A DNA stretch of 64,000 nt, taken from positions 22,850,501 through 22,914,500 of the forward strand of contig CP142456.1 of NCBI GenBank assembly GCA_038049695.1, given 5' to 3'. The translations under genes were made by a program, and so were the position numbers. Below, piece after piece: positions 44,251 through 56,358 of the stretch. Source of the DNA: Cinnamomum chago. Lineage: Eukaryota > Streptophyta > Magnoliopsida > Laurales > Lauraceae. Numbering within the stretch: the stretch's first letter is position 1; the number at the start of each line of letters is the position of its first letter. Under the pieces are notes generated by a model. The model made no database searches. It saw only the letters and a list, made by a program, of their open reading frames with translations, and had not been told where the DNA came from.

Positions 44251-46664
44251 TGACACGTACCCTTTTACATAATGAAATAAAAATAAAATACAAAATAAGA
44301 ATGGAAAAGAAATAGTCCACTTCAAGGGGAACACAGACCTCCTAAGGTTTTATTCGAGGAAAACCTGCCTCCTTTGATAATAATTAATTAATTCAATCCT
44401 CCAGTCTCCTGAAATCAACACCTTACATATAATACTAAGCACACTTTAAAGTTAAGTCCCGCTAAAATAGGAACTAACCAACAAAATAGCAAAAATAAGA
44501 ACCATTAAAAGAGGAAAAGACTACTAACGGTTATTGACTTGTTCCCAACTCCCAAGTCCCCACTACTGACTACTTCCTTCATAATAGCAACAATCCAATC
44601 ACATCTTATTGGGTTTGAACTTCTTTGGGCAAGGGCCATTTGTGAGCCATAGTACTGATACGTATCATTCCATCCCCCTTTGAAAAACCTTGTCCTCAAG
44701 GTTTTATTCATAGCAATATACCCGGGTCCCAAATTTTATTAGAAAATAACTCTGCAAGCATACAAACTTTTTGATCTCGGTAACTGAAAACACAAGCATG
44801 ATCGTTAACCGTTGATGGACCAAATTAATGTTTCAAGAGTTGTACATCAGTTGCATTCCGTTTGCTTTTTCCTGTACGTCTCGGGGATAGACTCCCAGAA
44901 TAAGTAGACTTTTCTTGTGTTGGACTTGGTTGCTTGACATCCTGAATTTTTTCTTGAAGAATTTTTCTAAGATTGTTTAAACCTTCCGGCATGCTTTGAT
45001 TATCCTCGAGCAATTTCTTGAAGCTTCTTGAAAATCATCACGCATTAACTGAGGTCGGTCAATGGGATGCGTTGAAATGGGTACTCGGCCCGTCCCAAGC
45101 CTGAAAATACATGGTTTTTAAATGTTTTTTGAGCCTAGCGGGCCGAGCTTGAACAATATTTTTAAAGCCCGGCCAAAATGGGTCTGGGATTGGGCAGAAA
45201 CAGCCCAACCCATTCAGGCCCTGCCCGGCTGGCTGTAAGATCATTATACTAATTATTTTATAGATTACTGAAACTACCCCTCACTAACAGCAAAAAAGGG
45301 CTAATTAAGTGGGGCAATTTTGTAACTTCGCCCTCACTCAAGGTAAATCAATAAGTTATTCTTTGCATCTGTTACTTTTGCACCCAAATCTCCAATCTTT
45401 TGCATTATTGGGGAGACCAACACAAGCCACTTCGTCAGAAATTGGAGAGGCGGTCTGTAACTAGAAAAACCGTCCACATGCTATAATAATTCATGCACAA
45501 ATTAGAAGACATAGGAGCAGTGGAAATGCCTTTTGGAACCACTTAACAGTAGAAAGGACTCCACCAAATGCCTTACAACATGAAATTCAAGTTTCATAAA
45601 ACATGTTTGGTGGAATTTAAATAGGTAGAAGAAAGAAGTGGTTGAACACAAATTTGATTTGGATGTTGCCTTAATTTAGAACTTCAATGGTGTTTATTTT
45701 GTGTTTAATGAATGATTAACAAGATCATCTGGCGTTTCAACTCAACATGCACAAGCTGAGTTTTGGAGACCCTAAGATTTCCCGCTGATATAGGCAAATC
45801 TATTCTGAAAAATGTTCAACAATCTTCAACTAAGATGCTAGGATAAGACACACAAGTTTCCAGTATATGCTTAGCTCTGTTACTTTGTGATTGTGTGCCT
45901 ATCTAGATTATTGATATTTGACTGATATGGTTTTAGAGGGAGAGAGTGAGACTTTGGCCTTTTCACACCGGGATTAAAGCCCGGTTCACACATCGATGGG
46001 GTGTTTGATGACGGTAGGAATAATTATACAATGTTTTGCTCATGTCAAGGATCGGCTTAAGCCCAGGCCCGGCCCTGCCCTTTCCCAGCTGGGGGCCATA
46101 CGAGACGGAATTTGATGTAGGCCCGTTCAATTTAGGGCCGGGATTGGACAACCCCCAGCAGGCACGTCCAATTTTCAGGACAAGATTGGACAACCCAAGC
46201 CTAGGCCCATTGACGGGCCTAGGGTAGCCATTGTAAGGATGACGGCTGTGATACCAATTGATACGTACCCTTTTACATAATGAAATAAAAACAAAATACA
46301 AAATAAGAATGGGAAAGAAATAGTCCACTTTGAGGGGGACATATACCTCCTAAGGTGAAATTCGAGGAAAACCTGCCTCCATTAATAATAATTCATTCAT
46401 TCATTCCTTCGTTCTCCCGAAATCAACACCTTACATATATACTAAGCACACTTTAAAGTTAGCTCCCACTAAAATAGGAACTAACCAACAAAATAGCAAA
46501 ATAAAAACAATTAAGAGGAAAAGACTACTAACGGTTATTGACTTGTTCCCAAGTCCCCACTACTGACTACTTCCTTCAGAATAGCAACAACCCAATCACA
46601 TCTTATCAGGTTTGAACTTCTTTGGGCCAGGGGCATTTGTGGGCCATAGTACTGATACGTATAA
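44251..46664 (-). mobile_element. Short LTR element, gypsy-like, without recognisable pol
   Basis: The LTRs 44251-44667 and 46259-46664 (TGA(C/T)ACGTACCC...GATACGTAT) enclose about 1.6 kb. A primer site TGGTATCACAGCC (46244-46256, minus) stands beside the right LTR, and a purine tract CAAAGGGGGATGGAA beside the left one, preceded by CTTGAGGACAAGG as in gypsy elements. Flanks GAAGC and GAAAC match at 4 of 5 bases. The interior shows no RT or integrase, only a short frame (about 44825-45013) of unknown nature and stretches rich in GGCCCGG words. It is either a non-autonomous element or a heavily reduced fossil. Confidence 0.75.
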
Positions 46665-46733
46665 GAAACCTTGGAGGATGATGTTGAGCTTCTCTTATCT
46701 TTTCTTATGTGACATGATTCAGAGTTCGGCATT

Positions 46734-47006
46734 TGGGCCTGCTTGTTAGGGAGAGGCAGTAAGTGTTACATTATGCATAAAGTTAAAAGAGAAGTGGGTT
46801 GAAATATAATGAGAAATGGGTTTCTTTGCATGTGTTTGGATGGTTAGTGTAAAGTTAAAAAAAAAAAAAAATTTAAATAAAAGGTTTTAAATGAAGAGGA
46901 TGGAGTAAAAGACACTTTATTATATATTATGGGAGTAACTTTGAATAGAGTGAAGAGGAATAAAAGAGGAATCCACACCATTGGACATGTTTACTTGAAC
47001 AAACCG
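46734..47006. mobile_element. Possible MITE
   Basis: GGCCTGCTTGTTAG at the left and GGCCGGTTTGTTC read inward from the right are similar, with an AT-rich interior of about 270 bp like other small MITEs here. No target duplication is clear. Confidence 0.35.
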
Positions 47007-47035
47007 GCCTTAACACAGGCTTTGATCCCAATAAC

Positions 47036-47946
47036 AATATTTCTAATAGATTTTCAAACCGTGTGATTAATCTAGAAATTAACCCTAATTCAGATTAATA
47101 GCAGTCAACCAAGAAGAAAAAATGATGCATGATGTATACGTGGAAAACCCTACTCGGGAAAAAACCACGGGCCTTATCGTCTGGGCCATAACAAAGCACT
47201 AAATATATTGAAAGTTACAAGAAAGAACTCACAACCCTTTCTCAGTTGCAACTCAACCTAAGAACTACGCTATCTTGTCGACTGCTCACTTTACACCTTC
47301 ACCATGCTTGAAACAAACACCTTGAACTAGCCTTCAAGGTGTCTCTACTTCAAAAGAGTAGATGAAACGAGAAACCAAAGCTTGATCTTCAAAACAACAA
47401 CTAGAAGCCTTGAGGGATGATGGATCTCTCACAAATCTTCTCTAAGGTTTTGTATTGAAGAGAAGTAATTTAAATTAGAGAGAAAATGGCTATATATAAG
47501 CCTAGGTCCGTGTCTCAAGAGTTGTGATATGATTAGGGTTCAACTTAGCATCTTGAGAGAAAATAGGAAGAAGTTTTCGGACAGGTTTATGATTCGCCCC
47601 AGGTTCGCTTGAGCGGTTAGAGGAGTTCACTTGAGCGAAGAATAAGGAGAGTTCGAGCGAAGAAGCTTTTGTGAGGGGTTTGCTTGAGCGGTCAGTGGAG
47701 TTCGCTTGAACGAAGAAGGTTCTGTCTTCCACAAAAGAGAGCTGGCTCGAGCGAAGCAAAGGAGAGCTTGAGCGAAGGAGGTTCTGTGAGGGGTTTGCTC
47801 GAATGGATGTAACTTCACTCAAGCGAACACCGTCAGTTTCAAAACAACTGATCTTCTTCGCTTGAATTTCTTGGGCAGTCCATTCTAATAAAAGTTACAT
47901 TATTTTAAAACCCTGTTTTGTCCATTAACTAATGAATTAGCCAACA
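47036..47946 (-). mobile_element. LTR remnant with primer site and TTGAGCG-rich repeats
   Basis: On the minus strand the block starts TGTTGGCTAATTCATTAG (47946 inward) and runs about 0.9 kb. It is followed by TTGGGATCAAAGCC (about 47016-47033), close to a tRNA-iMet primer site. The rest of the element is absent. The middle (47580-47830) repeats CGCTTGAGCG/GAGCGAAG words at least eight times. Confidence 0.55.
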
Positions 47947-47964
47947 CTCATAAAACCTTACATT

Positions 47965-48649
47965 ACTATTATCTTCTCATGGCGATCCCCATGATAACAA
48001 ATAATGCATCTCCAAGCTCATTGATGATAGCATTATTGGTTTTAGTCGTAGCTGCATTTACAATATATTTTTGAATATCGGATGCAATAAATTTAAGATT
48101 TTTCAGGAGTATTTTTCAACACAACACTTTTAATATCTTCATTGTGATCAGCAAGAAATCGCATTAGTTCAAGAAAGCTTCCTTGATTGTCCGAGTCTCT
48201 AGATTCATCTCAACCACGAAAAGATAAGCATTAATGTAAAAGAAATCGAATGCAATCAATAGATACAGTTAGACGGGCTTTGTATTCCATTCAAGTTTGG
48301 TCTGATGGTTTAGAGAAAAATATTTGAATGTGTTTCTTTTGATTTAATAAATCTTGACACTTTCTGTATGCTTGATTATGAACACTGCTAGGCCCTCCAA
48401 CACGAATTTGAGATTTTTCTCTTTTTTTCCAATTGGAGGATCGTTCAAGTACGAAAGAGTCACCACTCCCTTACTCCCCATGTTCTGGTCTAAGAAGATA
48501 GCAATATAAGTAAATACGCAATATCTTTTGCTATGCTATACTCCAACCAGCTACCATATTCATTAAAAAAGAAGGATTAAATCATCGTAGTGTTTTTCCA
48601 AATTTCTTTTACGTAAAACTAGAACTATGATCTTTGAATTGAGTCTTGG
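47965..48649 (-). pseudogene. hAT (TTF/DUF4371-type) transposase pseudogene, main part
   Basis: The minus strand carries, in changing frames, NEYGSWLEYSIAKDIAYL, RVGGPSSVHNQAYRKCQDLL, FFSKPSDQT, ARLTVSIDCIRFLLH, SDNQGSFLELMRFLADHNED, then IQKYIVNAATTKTNNAIINE and LGDALFVIM. This is the conserved order of TTF-zinc-finger/DUF4371 proteins of the hAT superfamily (transposases, some domesticated). There are several stops and frame changes, for example after SDQT and after the CIRFLLH box. The C-terminal half with the hAT dimerisation domain is missing. The Athila-type element at 48650 interrupts it, and its N-terminal start is on the other side (60832-61012). Confidence 0.82.
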
Positions 48650-49870
48650 TGATAACTGGTTAAAAAGTGCATATTTATTATGTTAATCCTAGATATTCTT
48701 GCACTTTTATTATTTTATTTTCTTCAATTTATATGCGTTTGCTAGTTAATCCTTGTTTCATCTTTTTGCAGAGAAAGCTTGGCAAAGTTGATGATTTAAT
48801 GGTGAAATTGGAGCAAAAGAAGAATATTGGGCTTTGAAGTGCTAAAAGAAATGGAATACAAGTGGTTATGGGTTAGAAGAAAGGCTTGGCCCATATGTTA
48901 GTGGGTTAGGGCCTATTTTAGCATAAAAGAGCCCAATTTGGAGCCTTTTATCACCATTCCTTGGGCCCCTTTTGATTAATTACGGGATTCTCATTGATTC
49001 TCTCTTAAGAGATAAGCAAAGGGGGTTTTAACAAAAGGAGGGATATTAGGAGTTGAAGGGGGAGCTACCATTCGGTGGTTCTATTTTGGGAAGAGGAGGA
49101 GAGAAAGAGGAAGGAAGGAAGGAGAAGAAGAAGACAACTCAAGAGAAGAAGATGAAGAACTCCATGGCTATGGTGTCCTCCTCTTCCACCATCATGGGCT
49201 AAGTTTCTCTTATTCCTAGGGTTTAGATGAAACCCTAGTCAAGTAACTTTATTTTTTTTTGTATTTAATTTTTGGAGTAATTACATTGGGATGTTGATTG
49301 TATAACATTGAGATTTATTGCAATTAATGGTTTCATTTTCTTTTCACATGTTCAATTTCTGTGATTTTGCATATGTGGTTATACAATGGTGATTCTTGTA
49401 CATACACCAAAACCGTAGGACGAGTTATAACTTAGGAAAACGAGTCGTGTCTATGACAGTAGAAGTAGCGTAGACGGTTCGTATTATCCAAAGATAATTC
49501 GTACTTGGGGTTTTGGTGCGTGATTTTCTTGGTGATTGTATTTTGGCTTGTAGCTAAAATACATCTTTACATCCTAATATAATAACCAGAAATTAATACA
49601 ATTGAAGATAGTTGCAAGATTAGTGGTGAATTCGACAACCCTAGGAATTCCTTTTTCAACTTGTTCATTGTTTAATTTAATTATAATTCTGTTTTAAATT
49701 CAGTTCTCAGTTATTTTAGAAAATTCAACAATCAATCATTCTTTTTGGAATTAAAATTAAAATTCAACCTTGGTTTTTAAACAATTAACAATCTCTGTGG
49801 GTTCGACCCTTACTCTACTACTATACTAGTAGTTTAGTTTGGTAATTTGATTGATTTCCACGACAGATCA
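48650..49870 (+). repeat. 5' LTR of the Athila-type element
   Basis: 1221 bp, TG...CA. It contains a purine-rich block (GGAAGGAAGGAGAAG) and GAAACCCTAG/CTAGGGTTT words in its middle. The only difference seen against the 3' LTR is G versus A near 49772/60733. Confidence 0.95.
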
Positions 49871-49875
49871 ATTTT

Positions 49876-49893
49876 TGGCGCCGTTGCCGGGGA
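49876..49893 (+). other. Primer binding site, tRNA-Asp type
   Basis: TGGCGCCGTTGCCGGGGA, five bases after the LTR, is the primer site characteristic of Athila/Tat-group elements. Confidence 0.88.
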
Positions 49894-50140
49894 TTGTTTA
49901 ATTGTTAAGAAGCCTTTAGTTGATTTTTATTTTAATTTTTTTCCCTGCCATTATTCTTTTTCTTTGTCTTTGGTGTGCAACAATTATAAAAAGTTAAAGA
50001 GAAGCAGAGTCGATTGGAGCAAACGTTGGTAAAAAGAAAAAAAAAAAAAAGAAGAAAAATTCTACCTTCTTTGCAACTGATCACGGTGAAATCTTTCCTT
50101 TCTCTTTGCATTTTATTTTTGCTACAGTTGGTATACTTGA

Positions 50141-53100
50141 TTGGATAGGTTTATTTGTTTTATGTTTGGTCGCCGTTCGTGCAACCCAGACTTAGAAAAA
50201 TTAGACCTTGAGCTAGAAAGAACATTGAGAGCTTTTCGTGGTTTGTCCATTAAGTCTAGTGTTTTAGGAGATCCTATTTCTGTAGACATGGCTGATAATG
50301 GTGGACCACAACAACCACAGCCTCTTAAGGCTCATTTTGTTCCTACAACATACACCAATCCTTCATGTATTCAAATGCCTACTGTCACTGGGCATTATGA
50401 AATTAGACCCCAAACCATTCAGATGTTACCATCTTTTTATGGGAAATCAAATGAGGACCCATATCAACATCTGAATGAGTTTTTGGAGCTATGCACCACT
50501 GTCAATGTGCAAAATCTGAGTGAGAATGCTCTTAAGTTAAGGTTGTTCCCTTTTTCATTAAAGGATAAAGCCAAACATTGGCTCGGTTCTTTGCCTACAA
50601 ATTCTATAACAACTTGGGGTCAACTTCAACAAGAGTTTTTGAAAAAATACTTTCCTATAGGCAAAACCAATGATATGAGAAGAGCCATCACAAATTTTAC
50701 TCAACTCGATGGCGAGTCTTTTCATGAAGCTTGGGAGAGATTTTTGGACCTTCATAGGAAGTGTCCCCATCATGATATCATGCGTTGGCAGTTGGTACAG
50801 AGTTTCTATGATGGTATCACTGAACAAAACCGTCAAATGATTGACTCTGCTTGTGGAGGGACTTTCCTCAACAAGAATCAGGATGAGGCATGGGATCTTT
50901 TTGAGACCCTTAGTGAGAATTCCCAACACCATGCCTCAGCAAGTCGGAGAGCTCCACCCACCTCTTCTAGTGTCCCTAAGAGAGGTGGCATTTATGAAGT
51001 TGGACAATCTGTGGATGTACAAGGGCAAGTTGCGGCATTGTCTAGGAAACTAGACCAAGTCTTGGCTATGGGACAAGTTTCCACTTCTGCTCCTGTCACT
51101 CAAGAGGTGTGTGCTTTATGTTCATGCCCAACCCATTATGTGACAGACTGTCCCTTAGCCCCGCAATATCCAGAGTTTGTGCAAGAGCAAGTTAATGCTC
51201 TTCAAGGTTTTTCCAAACCGGGTAATGATCCACACTCTAGCCATTACAACCCGGGATGGAGAAATCATCTAAATTTTTCTTGGAGGCCTCAAGCCCCAAA
51301 TCCTCCATTCGCACAAAATTCTAGGCCAAGTGTGCCTAACTCTTTTCCGTCATCATCCTACCGTCCTCCTCCTCAACAATATCAACAACCACCACCTCCT
51401 CCTAGAAACTCAGCTTTTGAGGATAAAGTGTTGAGTGCTTTACAAGCTTTAGAGTCAAATCATCAGTCCAACACTCAATTGCTCCATTCACACACTCAGT
51501 CCATCTCAAAGCTAGAATCCCAAATGGGACAACTAGCACAAGCTGTGGGTAGAAGAGATGAGGGACGTTTACCAAGTCAGCCGGTGAACAACCCTAAAGG
51601 CCAATATGGGGTAGAGTTTTCTAACTCCAATGAACAATTTCATGAGCAAGCTAAGGCCATAACTACCCTTAGGAGCGGGAGAGAGGTAGACAACAAAGTT
51701 GAGTATAAGGCTGAGAGTGAGTTGACGAGTTCTTCTGGAAAAGGCAAAGCTGGGAATGAAAATTTGCAGCAAGGGGATTCTTCATCCCCATGTGATCCTT
51801 TGAGTGTTCCTGTGGCACCCTATGTGCCCAAGGCCCCTTACCCTTCTTGCTTGGCCAACCCTTCTCCTTTTGGGAAAAAGAGTGCAAATATGGAGGAGAT
51901 GCTTGAGATTTTTAAGCAAGTTAAGATTAACTTGCCACTTCTTGATGCAGTCAAGCAAATCCCTTCCTATGCCAAATTCTTGAAAGACCTTTGCACTAAA
52001 AAACGTAAAGCTAAAACTCATGTGTCAAAGAAGGTCTTTCTGACAGAGCAAGTGAGCTCGATTCTCCAGCACCAAACTGCACCTAAGTTCAAAGATCCTG
52101 GAGCCCCCACAATTTCTTGTGTCATTGGTAATCACAACATTGAGAGGGCGCTCCTTGACTTGGGGGCAAGTGTCAATTTATTGCCATACTCTGTCTATAA
52201 GCAATTTGGGTTAGGTGAGTTGAAGCCTACGACGGTGTCTTTGCAGTTAGCTGACAGATCCGTCAAGATACCTCGTGGGATAATTGAAGATGTTTTGGTG
52301 AAAGTAGACAAGTTCTACTTTCCAGTTGATTTTTTGGTTTTAGACATGGAGCCCGTTCATGACCCTAAGCGTCAGATTCCCATCATCTTAGGTCGACCCT
52401 TCTTAGCCACTGCTCATGCATGTATTAATTGTCGGACCGGAGTGATGGATATTTCTTTTGGAAATATGACAGTGAGGCTGAATGTTTTCAATGCGTCACA
52501 ACAACCTCCGCATGAGGAGGATTGTTTTTCGGTGGATATGATAGATGGGATAGTTGAGGATTCTCTCCCTCAAATCTTGATTGAGGATCCTTTGGAGAGA
52601 TGTTTGACTTACTTTGATAGTGATGTTTTTGATATTGATGGTTCTATTGAGGAAGTCAATTCATTGCTTGACTGTTCTTCTTTTATAGGCTATCCTCCTT
52701 GGAAGTCTAGACCAGAACCCCTTCCTAATCTTGCGAGCACTCCTGCTCCTCCATCATTAGAGATTCCTCCAAAGCTTGAGTTGAAACCGCTCCCGGATAC
52801 TCTTAAGTATTCATTCTTGGGACCCGATGACACTCTTCCTATTATTATCGCTTCCAATCTTCCAAGTGAGCAAGAGTGTCGTCTTCTTGAGGTTCTTAAA
52901 GAGCACAAGGGTGCTATAGGTTGGTCCGTAGCTGATTTGAAAGGGATTGATCCGTCTATTTGTATGCACCGCATTCATTTAGAGGATGATGCAAAGCCAT
53001 CTCGCGAAATGCAGAGAAGGCTTAATCCCAACATGAAGGAGGTTGTCATGAAGGAGGTTGTGAAGTTGTTAGATGCGGGTATTATTTACCCAATTTCTGA

Positions 53101-55687
53101 TAGTAAGTGGGTGAGTCCCACCCAAGTGGTACCAAAGAAGTCTGGTATCACTGTTGTTGAGAGTGATAAGGGTGAGCTTGTCCCTATGCGTACCACCACA
53201 GGGTGGAGAGTTTGTATTGATTATCGCAAGCTCAACGCTATGACCCGGAAAGACCACTTCCCTCTCCCATTCATTGATCAAATCTTGGAGAGGTTAGCGG
53301 GTCAAAGCTATTATTGCTTTCTTGATGGTTATTCTGGATATAACCAAATTGCGGTCTTTCCGGAAGATCAGGAGAAGACCACTTTCACTTGTCCATTTGG
53401 CACATATGCATATCGCCGCATGCCTTTTGGATTGTGTAATGCACCTGCAACCTTTCAGAGGTGCATGATGTCTATCTTCTCCGATATGGTAGAGAAATTT
53501 TTAGAAGTCTTCATGGATGACTTCTCTGTTTTTGGCCCCTCGTTTGATGATTGTCTCCAAAACTTGACCAAAGTTTTGAAGCGTTGCAAGGAGACAAATC
53601 TTGTGCTTAGTTGGGAAAAGAGCCATTTTATGGTTCAAGAGGGGATTGTGTTGGGACATATTGTGTCCAAGAGAGGGATTGAGGTCGATAAGGCCAAAGT
53701 CCATCTCATTGCTAAGCTTCCGCGTCCTACTACAGTCAAGCAAGTTCGATCGTTTTTAGGACATGCGGGTTTCTATCGTCGGTTTATCAAAGACTTCAGT
53801 AAGATCTCTAGGCCCTTGTGCAATTTACTTGCCAAGGATACTCCATTTGTCTTTGATAGTGCTTGTGTGGAGGCTTTTGAAAAGCTTCGTGACTGTCTTT
53901 CCTCCGCCCCAATCATGCAACCACCCAAGTGGTCCCTTCCTTTTGAAATTATGTGTGATGCTTCTGACTATGCAGTTGGGGCTGTCTTGGGACAAAGAGT
54001 AGACAAAGTTCCATATGCTATTTACTATGCGAGTAAAACTCTTCATGATGCTCAGTTGAATTACACCACCACAGAGAAAGAGTTACTCGCCGTAGTCTTT
54101 GCTTTGGACAAGTTTCGTTCTTACCTCCTTGGTTCTAAGGTTGTTGTCTTTACCGACCATGCTGCTTTGCGGCATTTGCTAACCAAGAAAGAGACCAAGC
54201 CGAGATTGATTAGGTGGATTTTGTTGCTTCAAGAGTTTCATTTAGAAATTCGGGACAAAAAAGGTTCCGAAAATGTCGTAGCTGACCACCTGTCCCGCAT
54301 TCTTGTTGAGCACACGAGTGACACTCAACCTTTGCATGACTCGTTTCCTGACGAGCAACTCTTTTCGGTGTCATTAATGAAACCTCCTTGGTTCTCTCAT
54401 ATTGTGAACTATCTTGCAGTCGGTCAAATTCCTTCCCAATGGTCCAAACAGGACAAAGACCGATTTTTCTCGCAAGTAAAGTTCTTTTATTGGGAGGATC
54501 CTGTGCTTTTCAAGTATTGCTCTGACCAAGTTATCCGCCGTTGTGTTCCAGAGAATGAGTTTCATAGCATTCTTACTTTCTGTCATTCTTCAGCTTGTGG
54601 TGGCCATTTTAGTGGTCGCAAGACGGTAGCGAAAGTCTTGCAGAGTGGGTTCTATTGGCCCACTCTATTCAAGGATGCATACAATTTTTGCAAGACTTGC
54701 ATTCGTTGTCAGCAAATGGGGACAATGTCTCGTCGAGATATGATGCCTCTTACCCCAATCTTAGTTGTTGAGATTTTTGATGTATGGGGTATTGATTTCA
54801 TGGGACCGTTTCCATCGTCGTTTGGTTTTGAATATATTTTGTTAGCGGTGGATTACGTGTCCAAGTGGATTGAGGCTGTGGCAACCCGAACCAATGATCA
54901 CAAAGTGGTGGTCAAATTCATTCAAGAGAATATTTTTTCTCGGTTTGGTATGCCACGGGCGATTATTAGTGATGGAGGGTCCCATTTCTGTAATAGACCC
55001 TTTGCAATCTTGCTTCAAAAATATTCCATCACTCATAAGGTCGCCACCCCTTACCATCCTCAGACTAGTGGGCAAGTTGAAGTGTCAAATAGGGAGGTCA
55101 AGTCAATTCTTGAGAAAACGGTACGGCCCGATAGAAAGGATTGGTCCTTGTGTTTGAATGATGCTTTGTGGGCATATCGTACCGCATATAAGACCCCTAT
55201 TGGCATGTCTCCTTACCGATTGGTTTTCGGTAAAGCTTGTCATCTCCCGGTGGAGCTAGAGCACAAGGCCATGTGGGCCATTAAGAAGTTCAACTTTGAT
55301 ATGCTTGTTGCCGGCTCCAACCGAAAGCTCCAACTCAATGAGTTAGAGGAGCTTAGGAATGATGCGTATGAGAGTTCTCGTATTTACAAGGCTCGGACCA
55401 AGGCATTCCATGATTCTCACATTAATCGCAAGTCCTTTGAGCCCGGTCAAAAGGTATGGTTGTTCAATTCTAAGTTACGGTTGTTTCCTGGGAAATTACG
55501 GTCTAGATGGGATGGTCCGTATGTCGTTGTTCAATCTTGGTCTCATGGTGCGGTAGAAATTCATAACCCTCGGAGTGGCCAAACTTTCAAAGTTAATGGC
55601 CAAAGGTTGAAATTGTTTGTTGAAGGTGTGGAGGAAGGGAATTTGATTGCGGAGATTGATCTTGAAGACCCGGTTTATGTTAATTGA
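50141..55687 (+). CDS. Athila-type gag-pol polyprotein
   Basis: The frame has 1848 codons without a stop. The listed start is TTG, and the first ATGs are at 50162 and at the [11 protein letters not shown] segment, where Athila gag usually begins. Order: gag ([38 protein letters not shown]; about 110-290); knuckle [14 protein letters not shown] (about 326); proline/glutamine-rich linker; protease [20 protein letters not shown] (about 670); RT with [31 protein letters not shown] and [10 protein letters not shown] (about 1025-1130); RNase H with [18 protein letters not shown] and [10 protein letters not shown]; integrase HHCC ([22 protein letters not shown]), [22 protein letters not shown] and [18 protein letters not shown]-terminal [20 protein letters not shown]. 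It has no chromodomain, as expected for the Athila lineage. Confidence 0.93.
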   Translation: MDRFICFMFGRRSCNPDLEKLDLELERTLRAFRGLSIKSSVLGDPISVDMADNGGPQQPQPLKAHFVPTTYTNPSCIQMPTVTGHYEIRPQTIQMLPSFYGKSNEDPYQHLNEFLELCTTVNVQNLSENALKLRLFPFSLKDKAKHWLGSLPTNSITTWGQLQQEFLKKYFPIGKTNDMRRAITNFTQLDGESFHEAWERFLDLHRKCPHHDIMRWQLVQSFYDGITEQNRQMIDSACGGTFLNKNQDEAWDLFETLSENSQHHASASRRAPPTSSSVPKRGGIYEVGQSVDVQGQVAALSRKLDQVLAMGQVSTSAPVTQEVCALCSCPTHYVTDCPLAPQYPEFVQEQVNALQGFSKPGNDPHSSHYNPGWRNHLNFSWRPQAPNPPFAQNSRPSVPNSFPSSSYRPPPQQYQQPPPPPRNSAFEDKVLSALQALESNHQSNTQLLHSHTQSISKLESQMGQLAQAVGRRDEGRLPSQPVNNPKGQYGVEFSNSNEQFHEQAKAITTLRSGREVDNKVEYKAESELTSSSGKGKAGNENLQQGDSSSPCDPLSVPVAPYVPKAPYPSCLANPSPFGKKSANMEEMLEIFKQVKINLPLLDAVKQIPSYAKFLKDLCTKKRKAKTHVSKKVFLTEQVSSILQHQTAPKFKDPGAPTISCVIGNHNIERALLDLGASVNLLPYSVYKQFGLGELKPTTVSLQLADRSVKIPRGIIEDVLVKVDKFYFPVDFLVLDMEPVHDPKRQIPIILGRPFLATAHACINCRTGVMDISFGNMTVRLNVFNASQQPPHEEDCFSVDMIDGIVEDSLPQILIEDPLERCLTYFDSDVFDIDGSIEEVNSLLDCSSFIGYPPWKSRPEPLPNLASTPAPPSLEIPPKLELKPLPDTLKYSFLGPDDTLPIIIASNLPSEQECRLLEVLKEHKGAIGWSVADLKGIDPSICMHRIHLEDDAKPSREMQRRLNPNMKEVVMKEVVKLLDAGIIYPISDSKWVSPTQVVPKKSGITVVESDKGELVPMRTTTGWRVCIDYRKLNAMTRKDHFPLPFIDQILERLAGQSYYCFLDGYSGYNQIAVFPEDQEKTTFTCPFGTYAYRRMPFGLCNAPATFQRCMMSIFSDMVEKFLEVFMDDFSVFGPSFDDCLQNLTKVLKRCKETNLVLSWEKSHFMVQEGIVLGHIVSKRGIEVDKAKVHLIAKLPRPTTVKQVRSFLGHAGFYRRFIKDFSKISRPLCNLLAKDTPFVFDSACVEAFEKLRDCLSSAPIMQPPKWSLPFEIMCDASDYAVGAVLGQRVDKVPYAIYYASKTLHDAQLNYTTTEKELLAVVFALDKFRSYLLGSKVVVFTDHAALRHLLTKKETKPRLIRWILLLQEFHLEIRDKKGSENVVADHLSRILVEHTSDTQPLHDSFPDEQLFSVSLMKPPWFSHIVNYLAVGQIPSQWSKQDKDRFFSQVKFFYWEDPVLFKYCSDQVIRRCVPENEFHSILTFCHSSACGGHFSGRKTVAKVLQSGFYWPTLFKDAYNFCKTCIRCQQMGTMSRRDMMPLTPILVVEIFDVWGIDFMGPFPSSFGFEYILLAVDYVSKWIEAVATRTNDHKVVVKFIQENIFSRFGMPRAIISDGGSHFCNRPFAILLQKYSITHKVATPYHPQTSGQVEVSNREVKSILEKTVRPDRKDWSLCLNDALWAYRTAYKTPIGMSPYRLVFGKACHLPVELEHKAMWAIKKFNFDMLVAGSNRKLQLNELEELRNDAYESSRIYKARTKAFHDSHINRKSFEPGQKVWLFNSKLRLFPGKLRSRWDGPYVVVQSWSHGAVEIHNPRSGQTFKVNGQRLKLFVEGVEEGNLIAEIDLEDPVYVN

Positions 55688-55844
55688 TTTTTCTCCTCTT
55701 GCTGTGTCTGGCTGAAGACATTAAACTTAGCTCTTTTGGGAGGAAACCCAAATTTTTTTGTGATTTTGTTAATTGAGTTTTTAGTGTTTTATCAGTGTTT
55801 AGTATTTCTTTTATTCCTTTTGTTTTGAAAAAAAAAAAAAGGAG

Positions 55845-56165
55845 AGCTCGAGCAATTTCATAAAGCTCAAGCATTATTTTTTCATGCTCTGTCTACAAAT
55901 GTTTCTATTCCAGAAAGCTCGAGCACTCTTCAAAGAGCTCGCGCACTCTTTCTGTCAAAAACTGCCTCAACCTTCTGTCTCAAAAAGCTCGAGCACTCTT
56001 CAAAGAGCTCGCGCACTCTTTCTGTCAAAAAATTGTCTAAACTTTCTGTCCCTGAAAGCTTGAGCTTTATCCCAAAAAGTTCGAGCACTTTTTCTTCCCT
56101 TTGAGCACGTAACATTCTGTCCCATAGAGCTCGAGCTTTATCTCACAAAGCTCGAGCACTCTTGA
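55845..56165 (+). repeat. GCTCGAGC-type tandem repeat array
   Basis: AAAGCTCGAGCACTCTTC followed by AAAGAGCTCGCGCACTC appears twice with a 70-bp spacing (from 55914 and 55984). Looser copies (AAGCTTGAGC, AAGTTCGAGC, GAGCTCGAGC) surround it, giving about ten units in 320 bp. The core AGCTCGAGC is nearly palindromic. Confidence 0.85.
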
Positions 56166-56323
56166 TTGCTCTAAAAAAAAAAAAATTCTAAAAGTCAAAA
56201 CTTTCACAAGATAAACCTACTCCTGTTCTGTTCTCCTCTTCCTTTCTTCATTCACGCCGCCCCTCTTCTCCTTCCCTATCCCAGCCACTCTCTCCTCCAT
56301 CTCTCTCTCTATCTTTATCTCCA

Positions 56324-56327
<4 letters not shown>

Positions 56328-56357
<30 letters not shown>
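56328..56357. repeat. (CT)n microsatellite
   Basis: About 15 CT units inside the Athila 3' region. Confidence 0.95.

Positions 56358-56358
<1 letters not shown>

Noticed and set aside
52690-55157. Frames on the opposite strand or in other frames of the Athila gag-pol
   Set aside because: They are shadows of a long, well-supported coding frame.
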